In this document: in pieces, positions 15,907 to 25,805 of the stretch
How the letters are laid out: the number at the start of each line of letters is the position of its first letter
How positions within the stretch are numbered: position 1 is the first letter of the stretch
Assembly: GCF_900108555.1 (NCBI RefSeq)
Contig: NZ_FNWV01000006.1
Location: 124,001 to 188,000, forward strand
Length of the DNA: 64,000 nt
Direction of reading: 5' to 3'
Origin: Ruminococcus flavefaciens
Lineage (GTDB): Bacteria; Bacillota; Clostridia; Oscillospirales; Ruminococcaceae
Notes under the pieces: generated by a model
Databases searched by the model: none
Seen by the model: only the letters and a program-made list of their open reading frames with translations
Told to the model about the DNA's origin: nothing
Translations under genes and position numbers: made by a program

Positions 15907-17109
15907 ATGAAAGTTTCTTTTTCTCCGCCTGATATCTCTTTGCTTGAAATTCAAGAGGTATGCGAGGCTTTAAAATCAGGTTGGATAACAACAGGTCCTA
16001 TGACCAAAAGTTTTGAAAATAATATAGCAGAAATGATCGGTGTAAATAAGGCTTGCTGTCTCAATTCTCAGACTGCCTGTGCGGAAATGGCATTAAGATT
16101 GCTTGGGGTAGGAGAGGGTGATGAAATAATAACCACCGCATATACTTATACGGCTACTGCTGCTGTTGTATGTCATGTGGGTGCAAAGCTCGTTCTTGTA
16201 GACACAATGCCTAATAGCTTTGAGATCAATTATGATGAGGTCGAAAAAGCTATAACCGATAAAACCAAGGTTATCATACCGGTTGATCTTGGCGGTGTGC
16301 CATGTAATTACGCAAGACTTTTTCAGATCGTAGAAAGTAAAAAGTCATTGTTCAGACCAGCAAACAAAATTCAGGAAGCTATCGGCCGCGTTGTCATCAG
16401 TGCTGATGCAGCTCATGCGTTCGGAGCTAAATGGCGCAATATGTATGTCGGCAATATTGCGGATTTCTCAAGCTTTAGCTTCCATGCGGTCAAAAATCTT
16501 ACAACTGCCGAAGGCGGTGCACTGACATGGCGTCCGATCAATGGTATAAGCGATGAGGAAATATATCATCAGCTCCAGCTTTTCAGCCTGCACGGACAGA
16601 GCAAGGACGCTCTTGCAAAGACTAAGCTTGGTGCATGGGAATATGACATCATCGGAACCTGGTATAAATGTAATATGACTGATGTTGCTGCTGCCATCGG
16701 TCTCAAGCAGCTGGAAAGATATCCGCATATGCTTGAGTACAGACGTCAGATAATTGAGTATTATGATGAAGCTCTCAGTGAACTCGGTGTTGAGACACTT
16801 CAGCATTATACCAACGAATACACATCATCAGGTCATCTTTACTTAACAAGAGTGCCGAATATAACAAGTGAAGAAAGAAATGAGATAATCCAGCGTATGG
16901 CGGAACAGGGCATTGCAACAAACGTTCATTATAAGCCTCTTCCGATGCATACTGCTTATAAGAAGCTTGGATTTGATATCAATGATTATCCAAATGCTTA
17001 TGCTCATTTCGCAAACGAGATAACTCTTCCGCTCCATACCTGTCTTACAGGAGAAATGGAAGAGTACGTAATAAGCAATTACGTCGATATCGTAAAGGAG
17101 TATATCTGA
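15907..17109 (+). CDS. DegT/DnrJ/EryC1-family PLP sugar aminotransferase
   Basis: A 400-residue aminotransferase acting on nucleotide-linked keto sugars. The PLP-contacting ADAAHAFGA and the Schiff-base Lys in SFHAVKNLTTAEGG (near residue 195) are both visible, as is the N-terminal GWITTGPMTKSFE characteristic of the family. First gene of the EPS locus. ATG 15907 (9 bases after GGAGG) is preferred over ATG 15901 (3 bases). It should supply an amino sugar for the repeat unit. No dehydratase lies in the cluster, so its keto-sugar substrate must be made elsewhere. Confidence 0.88.
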   Translation: MKVSFSPPDISLLEIQEVCEALKSGWITTGPMTKSFENNIAEMIGVNKACCLNSQTACAEMALRLLGVGEGDEIITTAYTYTATAAVVCHVGAKLVLVDTMPNSFEINYDEVEKAITDKTKVIIPVDLGGVPCNYARLFQIVESKKSLFRPANKIQEAIGRVVISADAAHAFGAKWRNMYVGNIADFSSFSFHAVKNLTTAEGGALTWRPINGISDEEIYHQLQLFSLHGQSKDALAKTKLGAWEYDIIGTWYKCNMTDVAAAIGLKQLERYPHMLEYRRQIIEYYDEALSELGVETLQHYTNEYTSSGHLYLTRVPNITSEERNEIIQRMAEQGIATNVHYKPLPMHTAYKKLGFDINDYPNAYAHFANEITLPLHTCLTGEMEEYVISNYVDIVKEYI

Positions 17110-17111
17110 TA

Positions 17112-17804
17112 ATGCGCCGCTGGGAGGAACTTCCCGATTTTATGAGGACTGACGAAGTCAGACCTTATTGGGAGATCTTATGGAAAAAGCGTGGACATCT
17201 TGCAGTGAAGAGAATGTTCGATATCATCACTGCGGTGATACTTCTTTTATTGGCTGCGATCCCTATGATCATCATCGCGTTGATGATAAAGATCGATTCA
17301 AGAGGACCTGTTATGTACCGACAGGAAAGAGTGACTACATACGGAAAGCATTTCAGGATACATAAATTCCGCACTATGATCCAGAATGCAGATCGTGTAG
17401 GTACGGCGGTCACTGTCAGCAATGACAACAGGATCACAAGAATGGGTTCTTTACTGCGCGGATTGCGGCTCGATGAACTTCCGCAGCTCATAGATGTACT
17501 TGAGGGCAATATGAGTTTTGTGGGCACACGTCCTGAAGCGGCAAAATATGTTGAACAGTATCGTCCCGAATTCAATGCTACACTGCTTGTTCCCGCAGGA
17601 ATAACAAGTGAAGCTTCTATAAGATATAAGGACGAATACAAACTTTTAAGCGTTTCAGATGACGTTGATAAAACATACGTGGAGCAGGTCCTTCCGGGAA
17701 AAATGAAATGGAACCTTAATTCCATCGAACGTTTTTCGTTTTTCCGCGAAATGTTGACCATGCTAAGAACAGTATTGGCTGTTATCGGAAAAGATTATGA
17801 TTGA
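17112..17804 (+). CDS. Initiating sugar-1-phosphate transferase (bacterial sugar transferase)
   Basis: A 230-residue protein of the short PglC/WcaJ-C-terminal type: one re-entrant/membrane helix (~residues 32-55, DIITAVILLLLAAIPMIIIA), then GPVMYRQERV, KFRTM and DELPQLIDVLEGNMSFVGTRPE, the catalytic core that moves a sugar phosphate from UDP-sugar onto undecaprenyl phosphate. It initiates the lipid-linked repeat unit. It starts 2 bases after the aminotransferase stop, with AAAGGAG inside the upstream gene. Confidence 0.92.
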   Translation: MRRWEELPDFMRTDEVRPYWEILWKKRGHLAVKRMFDIITAVILLLLAAIPMIIIALMIKIDSRGPVMYRQERVTTYGKHFRIHKFRTMIQNADRVGTAVTVSNDNRITRMGSLLRGLRLDELPQLIDVLEGNMSFVGTRPEAAKYVEQYRPEFNATLLVPAGITSEASIRYKDEYKLLSVSDDVDKTYVEQVLPGKMKWNLNSIERFSFFREMLTMLRTVLAVIGKDYD

Positions 17805-17816
17805 GGGGTTTTTCAG

Positions 17817-18422
17817 ATGATTACCATCAGAAATATGACAGCGTCAGAGCATGAAAGCATTCGTGATTTGTCTCGGCTACATACCCGTGCTTTCCCTGAA
17901 TTCTTCCTCACCCAGCTCGGTGTGGGATTTCTGGACGCTCTGTATAAAGGTTACCTCTCCGATGAGAGGTCGGGTATAATAGTTGCCGAAGACAATGGGA
18001 AGCTTGTGGGGTTTATAGCTTATTCTTATGATTATCCGAATTTCTATAAAGGGCTGATAAAAAATCATCTTTTCAAGTTTGCTTTCTGCTCTATGGGAGC
18101 AGCTATAAGGCATCCTTCATTTATCAAGCGTCTTCTTGGAGCTTTCAAGAAAAGTGATTCAGTAGTAAAGAATGAAAAATATGTTGAACTTGCATCTATA
18201 TGCGTTGATCCAGACATGGGCAAAAAGGGTATAGGTTCTCAGCTTATTGATCACCTTAAAGGTATGGTCGATCTTAATAAGTTCGCATATATCAATCTTG
18301 AAACAGACGCTGTAAATAATGACGGCGTAAATCGCTTTTACAGAATGAACGGTTTCAAGCTTGCAAGAAGCTACTTCTCTTCTGAAGGAAGAAAAATGAA
18401 CGAATACAGATTCGAGGGATGA
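17817..18422 (+). CDS. GNAT-family acetyltransferase (EPS locus)
   Basis: A 201-residue GNAT protein. The acetyl-CoA binding loop is MGKKGIGSQLI (near residues 137-147) and the end is FYRMNGFKLARSYF. Its place between the sugar transferase and a glycosyltransferase suggests N- or O-acetylation of a sugar. Follows the upstream gene by 12 bases with GAGGGG as RBS. Confidence 0.8.
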   Translation: MITIRNMTASEHESIRDLSRLHTRAFPEFFLTQLGVGFLDALYKGYLSDERSGIIVAEDNGKLVGFIAYSYDYPNFYKGLIKNHLFKFAFCSMGAAIRHPSFIKRLLGAFKKSDSVVKNEKYVELASICVDPDMGKKGIGSQLIDHLKGMVDLNKFAYINLETDAVNNDGVNRFYRMNGFKLARSYFSSEGRKMNEYRFEG

Positions 18423-18423
18423 T

Positions 18424-19551
18424 ATGTCGGTCAAAATGCTTTATATCCTGAATATTGCGGATAAAGTCAATAATTTCTCGTATTCTGCGATGATCGCTGC
18501 ACAAAAACTAGGGATAGAGTTCTCCATAGCAGGAAACTGGAACTATCCCGATGATGCAGCAAGAAAAGCTGATGAAAAAAAATATGGTATAAAGATCTAT
18601 CAGGTCGATTTTATTCGTGCTCCATACGATCCACGTAACTATAAGGCTTATCGTCAGATAAAAGCCATTATTGAGCGCGAAAAATTCGACCTGATACACT
18701 GCAATACGCCAATAGGCGGCATAGTCGGAAGATATGCCGCCAAAAAGTGCGGTGTGAAGAAGGTCATATATCAGGCTCACGGCTTCCATTTTTACAAAGG
18801 CGCACCATTTGTTAACCGCACGCTTTTCTATAATATAGAAAAGTATCTGGCAAAATATACAGATGTTCTCGTTACTATAAATAATGAAGACCTTGAAGCA
18901 GCTAAGGCTTTCAAGCTGAAAAAAGGCGGAAAGCTTTGTTATGTTCACGGAGTCGGCATTGATCTTTCGGTATACGATAATGTATCTGAGAACAGAGATA
19001 AAAAACGAGCTGAGCTCGGTCTGGATAATGATGATATAGCGGTCATCTCAGTTGGTGAGCTGAACAAGAATAAAAACAATATCGTAATAGCGCAGGCTAT
19101 GTCAAAGATCAAAAACAAGCATCTGCATTATTATCTCTGCGGTGTCGGTCAGGAAGAGGAAAACATAAAAAGCTTTGCTTCCGAGCACGGTATCAAGGAG
19201 AATATCCATTTCCTCGGATACAGAAATGATGTTAAGGAGCTTTTGTCTGCCTGCGATATCTTTGTCATGCCTTCTTTCAGAGAAGGTCTGTCACGTTCAC
19301 TTATGGAGGCTATGGCGTGTGGTCTCCCATGCGTTGTCTCAAAAATAAGAGGCAACACTGATCTTGTAAGAAAAGGCGGCGGATACCTTTGCGACCCCGA
19401 TTCATCTGCTGAGTTTGCAGACGCACTTGGTAAGTGTCTTGCATCAGACAGAAAAGCAATGGGTGAAGCAAATCTGCTGTCTGTAAAGAGATATGATCTC
19501 AATATAGTCATAGACGAATGGGAAAAGATCTATAAAGATGTATTAATGTAA
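18424..19551 (+). CDS. Glycosyltransferase family 4
   Basis: A 375-residue GT-B enzyme. The N-terminal acceptor half has the HCNTPIGGIVGRYAAKKCG segment. The C-terminal donor half has VSVGELNKNKN, FLGYRNDV, and the E-x7-E region FREGLSRSLMEAMACGLP with PSFREG just before it. It should add a nucleotide-activated hexose or HexNAc to the lipid-linked unit on the cytoplasmic face. One base separates it from the GNAT stop. Confidence 0.92.
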   Translation: MSVKMLYILNIADKVNNFSYSAMIAAQKLGIEFSIAGNWNYPDDAARKADEKKYGIKIYQVDFIRAPYDPRNYKAYRQIKAIIEREKFDLIHCNTPIGGIVGRYAAKKCGVKKVIYQAHGFHFYKGAPFVNRTLFYNIEKYLAKYTDVLVTINNEDLEAAKAFKLKKGGKLCYVHGVGIDLSVYDNVSENRDKKRAELGLDNDDIAVISVGELNKNKNNIVIAQAMSKIKNKHLHYYLCGVGQEEENIKSFASEHGIKENIHFLGYRNDVKELLSACDIFVMPSFREGLSRSLMEAMACGLPCVVSKIRGNTDLVRKGGGYLCDPDSSAEFADALGKCLASDRKAMGEANLLSVKRYDLNIVIDEWEKIYKDVLM

Positions 19552-19563
19552 GGAATTGGTGTT

Positions 19564-20727
19564 ATGACAAGATCGGATAATGGTGTATCATTTAGCATAT
19601 CATCAGTTTGCTTTCTGATATATTTTTTATTAAAGCCGTTTTATGTTTTCGACAGCGGTACATTGCAGCCGGGAGATTTCTTCCTGCTGCTGTCCTTTGC
19701 CTTTCTGGTATATGAAAAAAAACGCGGCCTTAGAAATGATGATTACGTATTCGGAGTATTCCTCCTGTGTGTTATAACTGTAAACAGTATTTATTTTCTT
19801 ATATTTCGTTCAACGTTTTTTGTAAAATCCTGTCTTTATTACGTATTCAATTATATCGTTATACTATGTTTCAGGCATTTTATGTATAACAAACCATGGC
19901 TCAATGCCCTCGGGCTTGTATGTAAAATGAACCTCCTGATACAGCTGGCGATATACCTGCTTCACAAGGGTAGCTACTGGGAAGGTACATACAGATATAT
20001 GGGAACTTATACCGATCCTAATCAGTTGGGATTTGCTATAATTTCCACATTATCGATACTTTTCCTTCTCAGGGACAAATGGAAATATCTGTTTGTGCTC
20101 GTAGCCGGATTTATAATATTGCAGACATCATCGAGCGGTATGCTTATCGCACTTCTGATACTGGTGTCTCTTGACGGAATGATAATGCTGAAAAGAGCTA
20201 TGGATAACGGCGGTATAAGCTATACTGTAGTATTCATTACCATACTCGGCATCGGCGGTGTTATCGCACTTATCATGCTGGACGTTATCCATATCGACTG
20301 GGATCACTTCCGAGTTTCCGATAAGCTCAGCAATAATAATTCAGTGCTTCAGAACTTTATAAATGACCGAGCACTCAATGTGGCTCAGGAACACCCCGAG
20401 TACTTCCTTTTCGGATATGGTGAGGGCTTCCAGTTCCCGAGATACGGACACAGCGAAGAGATGCATTCCACATGGATATCACTTTGCTATTATTACGGAG
20501 TTCTTCCGTTCAGTATCCTTATTGCATGGATATACACGAATGTAAGACGCATCAAGCTTGATATGGTACCCATATACTGTGCTATATTCCTTGAGGCGTT
20601 CACTCTTGTAAATCACCGCCAGGCATCATTCTGGATGATAATCCTGCTTGCCAATGTCTGCGGTCAGGACGACAGTGCTTATGAATATAATGATGAATTA
20701 GAAATTGAGGAGAATAAAAGTGTGTAA
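19564..20727 (+). CDS. O-antigen polymerase/ligase-like (Wzy) membrane protein
   Basis: A 387-residue polytopic protein with about ten hydrophobic segments and a large central extracellular loop (HIDWDHFRVSDKLSNNNS .. AQEHPEYFLFGYGEGF). The HPEYFLFGYG and MHSTWISLCYYYG patterns fit the Wzy/O-antigen ligase superfamily (PF04932). It would polymerise flipped repeat units outside the membrane. Its last 8 bases overlap the next gene. Confidence 0.8.
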   Translation: MTRSDNGVSFSISSVCFLIYFLLKPFYVFDSGTLQPGDFFLLLSFAFLVYEKKRGLRNDDYVFGVFLLCVITVNSIYFLIFRSTFFVKSCLYYVFNYIVILCFRHFMYNKPWLNALGLVCKMNLLIQLAIYLLHKGSYWEGTYRYMGTYTDPNQLGFAIISTLSILFLLRDKWKYLFVLVAGFIILQTSSSGMLIALLILVSLDGMIMLKRAMDNGGISYTVVFITILGIGGVIALIMLDVIHIDWDHFRVSDKLSNNNSVLQNFINDRALNVAQEHPEYFLFGYGEGFQFPRYGHSEEMHSTWISLCYYYGVLPFSILIAWIYTNVRRIKLDMVPIYCAIFLEAFTLVNHRQASFWMIILLANVCGQDDSAYEYNDELEIEENKSV

Positions 20728-21658
20728 TTGTTTAGTGACGGTATTTTGTCTCGCTTATAATCATGAGAAATATATCAGAACTACTTTGGAAGGCTTTGTA
20801 AAGCAAAAGACTTCTTTCAAATTTAAGATCCTTGTACACGATGATTGTTCAACAGACGGAACTCGTGAAATAATCAGGGAATATACAGAAAAATACCCCG
20901 ATCTGTTTGAAACTATCCTACAGGAAGAAAACAGATATCAGAAGGGGATAGACATCGAAGATGAATATATCTTCCCGAATATCAACAGTAAGTATGTAGC
21001 TGTATGTGAGGGCGATGATTACTGGACAGATGAGAACAAGCTCCAGCTTCAGGTGGATTACATGGAAAAGCACCCTGAATGCAGTTTATGTGTTCATAAT
21101 ACAGAGAAGATATTTGAGGACGGCAGATCTACAGGTACATTTTTCAATACAGCTCAAAAAGATCAAGATTATATTTTTAAGGATATTGTCCTTTCTGAAC
21201 CTGCGGCGTATTTCCATTTCAGTTCGTTCATGTGGAGAAATGAAACGATGAAGCGGAAAAATCCCGCTTTTTCAATGGACGGCATCGGCGACTATCCTAT
21301 GGCACTGGAATTTGCTTCCGTTGGATATATCCATTACATTCCAAAGGTAATGTCGAGCTACAGACTTAATTCTATCGGTTCCTGGTCAAATAAAATGGAT
21401 GCCGACAACTCGAAAAAAGTACGTCAGCATGAAAACATTATAAAGGGCTTCAAGACCATAGATGAGTATACAAAGCATAAGTATTCATCTGTTATCAATA
21501 AAGCTATCAACCGTGAAAATGCAAAGATCATGGTACTTCAGGATAAATATGGCTCTCTTCTGAAATCACCGCGGTGTATCGCTGCTCTATGCAGAACAAT
21601 GACTCATAAAACAGTCAGAAAGATACATGATAAAGTTCAGGCGGTGCGCGGTAGATGA
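20720..21658 (+). CDS. Glycosyltransferase family 2
   Basis: A 312-residue GT-A enzyme. TVFCLAYNHEKYIRTTLEG opens the nucleotide-binding fold, VHDDCSTDGT carries the first Asp pair, and CEGDDYW supplies the DxD-like metal site. The likely start is GTG 20720, 7 bases after TTGAGGAG; the frame reaches back to TTG 20705, which lies upstream of that RBS. The C-terminal basic tail (RKIHDKVQAVRGR) is common in membrane-associated EPS transferases. Overlaps the flippase start by 4 bases (ATGA). Confidence 0.9.
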   Translation: MCNCLVTVFCLAYNHEKYIRTTLEGFVKQKTSFKFKILVHDDCSTDGTREIIREYTEKYPDLFETILQEENRYQKGIDIEDEYIFPNINSKYVAVCEGDDYWTDENKLQLQVDYMEKHPECSLCVHNTEKIFEDGRSTGTFFNTAQKDQDYIFKDIVLSEPAAYFHFSSFMWRNETMKRKNPAFSMDGIGDYPMALEFASVGYIHYIPKVMSSYRLNSIGSWSNKMDADNSKKVRQHENIIKGFKTIDEYTKHKYSSVINKAINRENAKIMVLQDKYGSLLKSPRCIAALCRTMTHKTVRKIHDKVQAVRGR

Positions 21659-23109
21659 GCAGTAGGGATACAGTAGTAAAAAATCTGTTCTGGAGACTTG
21701 GAGAACGTTTCGGAGCGAAAATGGTACAATTTATTGTACAGATCGTTCTTGCGAAGATGCTTGCTCCAAAGCTCATGGGAACTATCGGACTCATTCTGGT
21801 CTTTATAGAGGTATTACAGATATTCATAGAGAGCGGACTTGGAAACGCGCTCATACAAAAGAAAGATGCTGATGACCTTGACTTTTCAAGCGTTTTCTAC
21901 TTCAATTGCCTGATATGCGGTCTTGCGTATCTGCTGATGTTTTTCTCAGCACCTTTCATTGCCGATTTCTATAACAAGCCCGAGCTTACACCTATTATAA
22001 GAGTAATGAGCCTTGTGCTCATAGTATCGGGTATGAAGAATGTTCAGCAGGCATATGTCAGCAGGAACATGATGTTCAAACGCTTTTTCTTTGCAACATT
22101 GATAGGTACTATCGTTGCTGCCGTTGTGGGAATAACAATGGCTTATACAGGATTTGGATTATGGGCTATCGTAGCTCAGAACCTTGTCAATGTTACAATA
22201 GATACGATGATACTCTGGCTCACGGTAAAATGGCGTCCGAAAAGATGCTTCTCGTTCAAGCGTCTCAAATACCTTTATTCCTACGGCTGGAAGCTCTTTG
22301 CTTCATCGCTTATGGAGGTCATATACCTTAAACTCAGAAACCTCATAATAGGTAAGAGATACTCAGACGAAAGCCTTGCCTTTTACACTTACGGTGAGTA
22401 TTTTCCGCAGTTTATAACGAGTATACTCAATTCCTCGTTAGACAGCGTACTGCTGCCGTCTATGGCAAAAGTACAGGACTCCCGTGAAAGTGTCAAAAAC
22501 ATGACAAGACGTTCCATAAAGATAGGCACTTTCCTGATGATGCCGTTCATGGTAGGTATCATGGTATGTGCAGCACCTGTAGTAAGGATAGTTCTTACAG
22601 AGGACTGGCTTCCTGTGGTGCCTTATCTGAGGATACTCTGCATTTCCTACGCTTTCATGCCTATACATACAGCAAATCTCAACGCTATAAAGGCTATCGG
22701 CAGAAGTGATACATATCTAAAGCTTGAAATTATAAAGAAGTTTGTTGACTTTGCTTCGATACTCGCTACCATGTTCATATCCGTAAAAGCTATGGTATAC
22801 GGTGTGCTCGTATCATCTATCATCAGTCAGGTGATAAACGCATGGCCGAACAAAAAGCTGCTCAATTACAGCTATCTTGAGCAGGTAGTAGATATGATCC
22901 CGCAGATAATCGCATCAGCCATTATGGGCGGCGTAATATGTCTTATAAACTTTATAGACATGAATTACATTCTTATGCTGGCAATTCAGGTACCATTAGG
23001 TGTCGCAGTGTATATTCTCTGTTCAAAGTTTATGCATATCGACAGCTATGAATATCTTATGGATACTTTAAAAAGTCTGTTAAACCGAAAGAAGGATAAA
23101 AAAATATGA
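21655..23109 (+). CDS. Polysaccharide flippase (Wzx/PST family)
   Basis: A 484-residue MATE-like/MOP exporter with about 12-14 hydrophobic segments. The N-terminal FWRLGERFGAKMVQFIVQIVLAKML and GLGNALIQKKDADDLDFSSVFYFN are characteristic of TuaB/PST-type flippases. It should move the undecaprenyl-linked repeat unit across the membrane. The ORF overlaps the ATP-grasp gene by 4 bases. Confidence 0.92.
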   Translation: MSSRDTVVKNLFWRLGERFGAKMVQFIVQIVLAKMLAPKLMGTIGLILVFIEVLQIFIESGLGNALIQKKDADDLDFSSVFYFNCLICGLAYLLMFFSAPFIADFYNKPELTPIIRVMSLVLIVSGMKNVQQAYVSRNMMFKRFFFATLIGTIVAAVVGITMAYTGFGLWAIVAQNLVNVTIDTMILWLTVKWRPKRCFSFKRLKYLYSYGWKLFASSLMEVIYLKLRNLIIGKRYSDESLAFYTYGEYFPQFITSILNSSLDSVLLPSMAKVQDSRESVKNMTRRSIKIGTFLMMPFMVGIMVCAAPVVRIVLTEDWLPVVPYLRILCISYAFMPIHTANLNAIKAIGRSDTYLKLEIIKKFVDFASILATMFISVKAMVYGVLVSSIISQVINAWPNKKLLNYSYLEQVVDMIPQIIASAIMGGVICLINFIDMNYILMLAIQVPLGVAVYILCSKFMHIDSYEYLMDTLKSLLNRKKDKKI

Positions 23110-24323
23110 AGAAACTTATGATACTGGGCGGTTCAGCGTTTATATTGCCCGTTATTGAAAAGGCACACGAGCTTGGCTGCTATGTAATTACCTGTGATTA
23201 TCTTCCCGATAATATAGCCCATAAGTATTCTGATGAATACTGTAATGTAAGCGTTATCGACAAGGAAGCTGTTCTTGAAGCAGCAAAGAAACATGAGATA
23301 GACGGTATCATCTCATTTGCCTGCGACCCCGGTGTTGCATCTGCTGCTTATGCAGCTGAAAAACTGGGACTTCCGTTCCAGGGACCGTATGAATCCGTAA
23401 AGATACTCCAGGATAAGGGACTTTTCCGTAAATTCCTTACAGACAACGGATTTAACTGCCCACATTCAAAGAGCTATACCGATAAAAAAGCTCCCTTCGA
23501 TGATATCGACTTCTTTGACTGGCCTGTTATCGTAAAGCCTGTTGACTCAGCAGGAAGCAAGGGCGTTACAAGAGTAGATGATCCTGCAAAGCTTTCAGAA
23601 GCTATTGAGATCGCACTTGACGCAGGTCATAACGGTCACTTTATTATAGAGGATTTCATTACATTCAAGGGCTTCCACTCAGACGGTGACTTTTTCACTG
23701 TAGACGGAAAGATAGTATTCGGACCGTTCGCGGATCAGCTTTTTGACAAGGATGCAGTAAATCCTTATACTCCTGCTATGCTGATATGGCCGTGCACAAT
23801 GAGTGCTGATTATGACAAGGCACTGCATGAGGACCTTCAGAGACTTATGTATACACTGAATATGAAAACAGGTATATACAATATCGAAGCCTGTGTAGGT
23901 GAGAACGGCAAGCCTTACATCATGGAGGTATCTCCCCGTGGAGGCGGCTGCCGAATAGCTGAGATACAGAATATGGCTTACGGTGAGAATGCAGACCTTA
24001 TCGAGAATGAGATAAGAAAAGCTGTGGGACTTCCTCTTACCAAGATCGAAGAAGGCAAGTGCGACGGACACTGGGTACAGTTCGATCTCCATTCAACTAC
24101 CGACCGTGACCGTGTGCTTAAATCTCTTACCATTGATCCCGAAGTTGAGAAGAAGTACGTTAAGTATTCTATGATAACTGCTAAAGCAGGCGATGTAGTT
24201 AAGCCTTTTACAGGAGCTAACATGACATTGGGCGATCTTTTCCTCAGATTTGATACCCGTGAGGAGCTTGATGAAACAATGGCTCGTGCAAAAGACTGGG
24301 TAATATACGAATTTGAAGATTGA
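23106..24323 (+). CDS. ATP-grasp ligase (EPS locus)
   Basis: A 405-residue protein with a carboxylase-like N-terminal Rossmann half (MKKLMILGGSAFILPVIEKA), a central ATP-grasp lid (VIVKPVDSAGSKGVTRV) and metal/ATP residues toward YNIEACVGENGKPYIMEVSPRGGG. Such enzymes form an amide or peptide bond via an acyl phosphate. In a polysaccharide operon the product could be a sugar or uronic acid decorated with an amino acid, or a modified precursor; this is inference from context. Confidence 0.82.
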   Translation: MKKLMILGGSAFILPVIEKAHELGCYVITCDYLPDNIAHKYSDEYCNVSVIDKEAVLEAAKKHEIDGIISFACDPGVASAAYAAEKLGLPFQGPYESVKILQDKGLFRKFLTDNGFNCPHSKSYTDKKAPFDDIDFFDWPVIVKPVDSAGSKGVTRVDDPAKLSEAIEIALDAGHNGHFIIEDFITFKGFHSDGDFFTVDGKIVFGPFADQLFDKDAVNPYTPAMLIWPCTMSADYDKALHEDLQRLMYTLNMKTGIYNIEACVGENGKPYIMEVSPRGGGCRIAEIQNMAYGENADLIENEIRKAVGLPLTKIEEGKCDGHWVQFDLHSTTDRDRVLKSLTIDPEVEKKYVKYSMITAKAGDVVKPFTGANMTLGDLFLRFDTREELDETMARAKDWVIYEFED

Positions 24324-24337
24324 TCTAAAGCAAGTAT

Positions 24338-25282
24338 ATGAAAGAAATTGGCGGATACATTGAATTTGAAACTTTTCGTTCAGCAATGCGTTATGATGAC
24401 GGCATAAAGCTGAACTGCGGAAGAAATGCTTTTGCATACCTTATTGAGAGCAGGAATATCAAAAAAATATGCTTTCCAAAAATGATGTGTGATTCAAATG
24501 ACAAGGTGCTCAGCGACTATGATCTTGATGTGAGATATTATTCCATAGGAAAAGACCTTAAAATGGAGGATATCACGCTGAATGATGATGAATGGCTGTA
24601 TGTTGTGAATTACTACGGACAGCTTTCGGACGAGTATATACGCTTACTGAAGCAAAAGTATGACAGGCTCATTATTGACAATGCGCAGGCATATTTTCAG
24701 AGACCTGCTGCGGGCGTAGATACTATCTATACCTGCCGTAAGTTTTTCGGAGTATCCGACGGAGCGATATTATATACTGATTCAGAGCTTGACAGGGAGC
24801 TTCCTTACGATGAGTCCTACAAAAGGATAAATTTCCTTGTGGGAAGATTTGAGAGAACGGCTTCCGAGTTTTACAGCGAATATGCTGCAAATAACGATGT
24901 GTTTTTTGATGAGCCGCTGAAAAGAATGTCAAAGCTCACTGAAAATATACTTCATGGTATTGACTATGACTTCATAGAGAAGCGGAGAACAGAAAACTTC
25001 GGGTATTACCATGAAGCTCTTGCTTCTGTCAATAGGCTGGATCTCAATATCCCCAGCGGAGCATTCATGTATCCGCTTTATATTGAGGACAGTGTAAGAA
25101 TAAGAGAAAAACTTAGAGATATGAAAATTTATACTCCGACATTATGGCCTAATGTTTTGGATATGTGCAATAAACAAGATACTGAATATGATCTTGCCGA
25201 AAACATAATTCCATTGCCTTGTGATCAGAGGTATTCATATGATGAGATCAATTATGTTATAGAGGCGATTAAAAATGTATAA
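24338..25282 (+). CDS. DegT-like PLP-fold protein, divergent
   Basis: A 314-residue protein with a shortened type-I aminotransferase fold: LNCGRNAFAYLI resembles the DegT N-terminal helix, LIIDNAQAYFQ matches the DAAH aspartate loop, and YTCRKFFGVSDGAILYT carries a Lys in the Schiff-base position. About 60-80 residues shorter than the other two DegT proteins. It could be an active aminotransferase or a non-catalytic partner. Overlaps the next GNAT gene by 8 bases. Confidence 0.7.
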   Translation: MKEIGGYIEFETFRSAMRYDDGIKLNCGRNAFAYLIESRNIKKICFPKMMCDSNDKVLSDYDLDVRYYSIGKDLKMEDITLNDDEWLYVVNYYGQLSDEYIRLLKQKYDRLIIDNAQAYFQRPAAGVDTIYTCRKFFGVSDGAILYTDSELDRELPYDESYKRINFLVGRFERTASEFYSEYAANNDVFFDEPLKRMSKLTENILHGIDYDFIEKRRTENFGYYHEALASVNRLDLNIPSGAFMYPLYIEDSVRIREKLRDMKIYTPTLWPNVLDMCNKQDTEYDLAENIIPLPCDQRYSYDEINYVIEAIKNV

Positions 25283-25805
25283 ACTTCGCGAATTGGAGAG
25301 CAGGGATCTTGCAGAGATAAACTCATGGCGAAACAAGCCTGAGCTTATAAGCCACCTTGCAGCACCTTTCAGATATATCAATCCGAGAGTTGATCAGGAA
25401 TGGTTTGAAAATTATATGAGATCTCGTTCTACAAATGTTAGATGTTCTATTGTAGACGAAAAGGACGAGGAATTATACGGCCTTGTCAGTCTTACAAGTA
25501 TAGATCAGTTAAATCAGGCTGCCGAGCTTCATTTAATGATCGGCAGCGTTGAAAACCGCGGCAAGGGTATAGGTACCTTTGCTGTAAATGAAATGCTTCA
25601 TCACGCATTTTATAATCTTAACCTTCACAGGATAGAGCTGGAATGCCTGGAAACAAATACTATTGCATTAAAACTTTATGAGAACTGCGGCTTCAAAAGA
25701 GAAGGCATCAAGCGAAAAGCTGTATTTAAACAAGGAGAATACATAAATATGTATGTGTATTCAATACTTAAAGAAGAATATATGGAGTTAAAAGAAAATG
25801 GATGA
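25275..25805 (+). CDS. RimJ/RimL-type GNAT acetyltransferase (EPS locus)
   Basis: A 176-residue GNAT of the RimJ/PseH-like subgroup: LRELESRDLAEINSWRNKPE at the N-terminus, IGSVENRGKGIGTFAVNEML (CoA loop) and IALKLYENCGFKREG near the end. In this context it probably N-acetylates the amino sugar made by the adjacent aminotransferase, as PseH or its analogues do. Overlaps both neighbours (8 bases each), indicating translational coupling. Confidence 0.85.
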   Translation: MYKLRELESRDLAEINSWRNKPELISHLAAPFRYINPRVDQEWFENYMRSRSTNVRCSIVDEKDEELYGLVSLTSIDQLNQAAELHLMIGSVENRGKGIGTFAVNEMLHHAFYNLNLHRIELECLETNTIALKLYENCGFKREGIKRKAVFKQGEYINMYVYSILKEEYMELKENG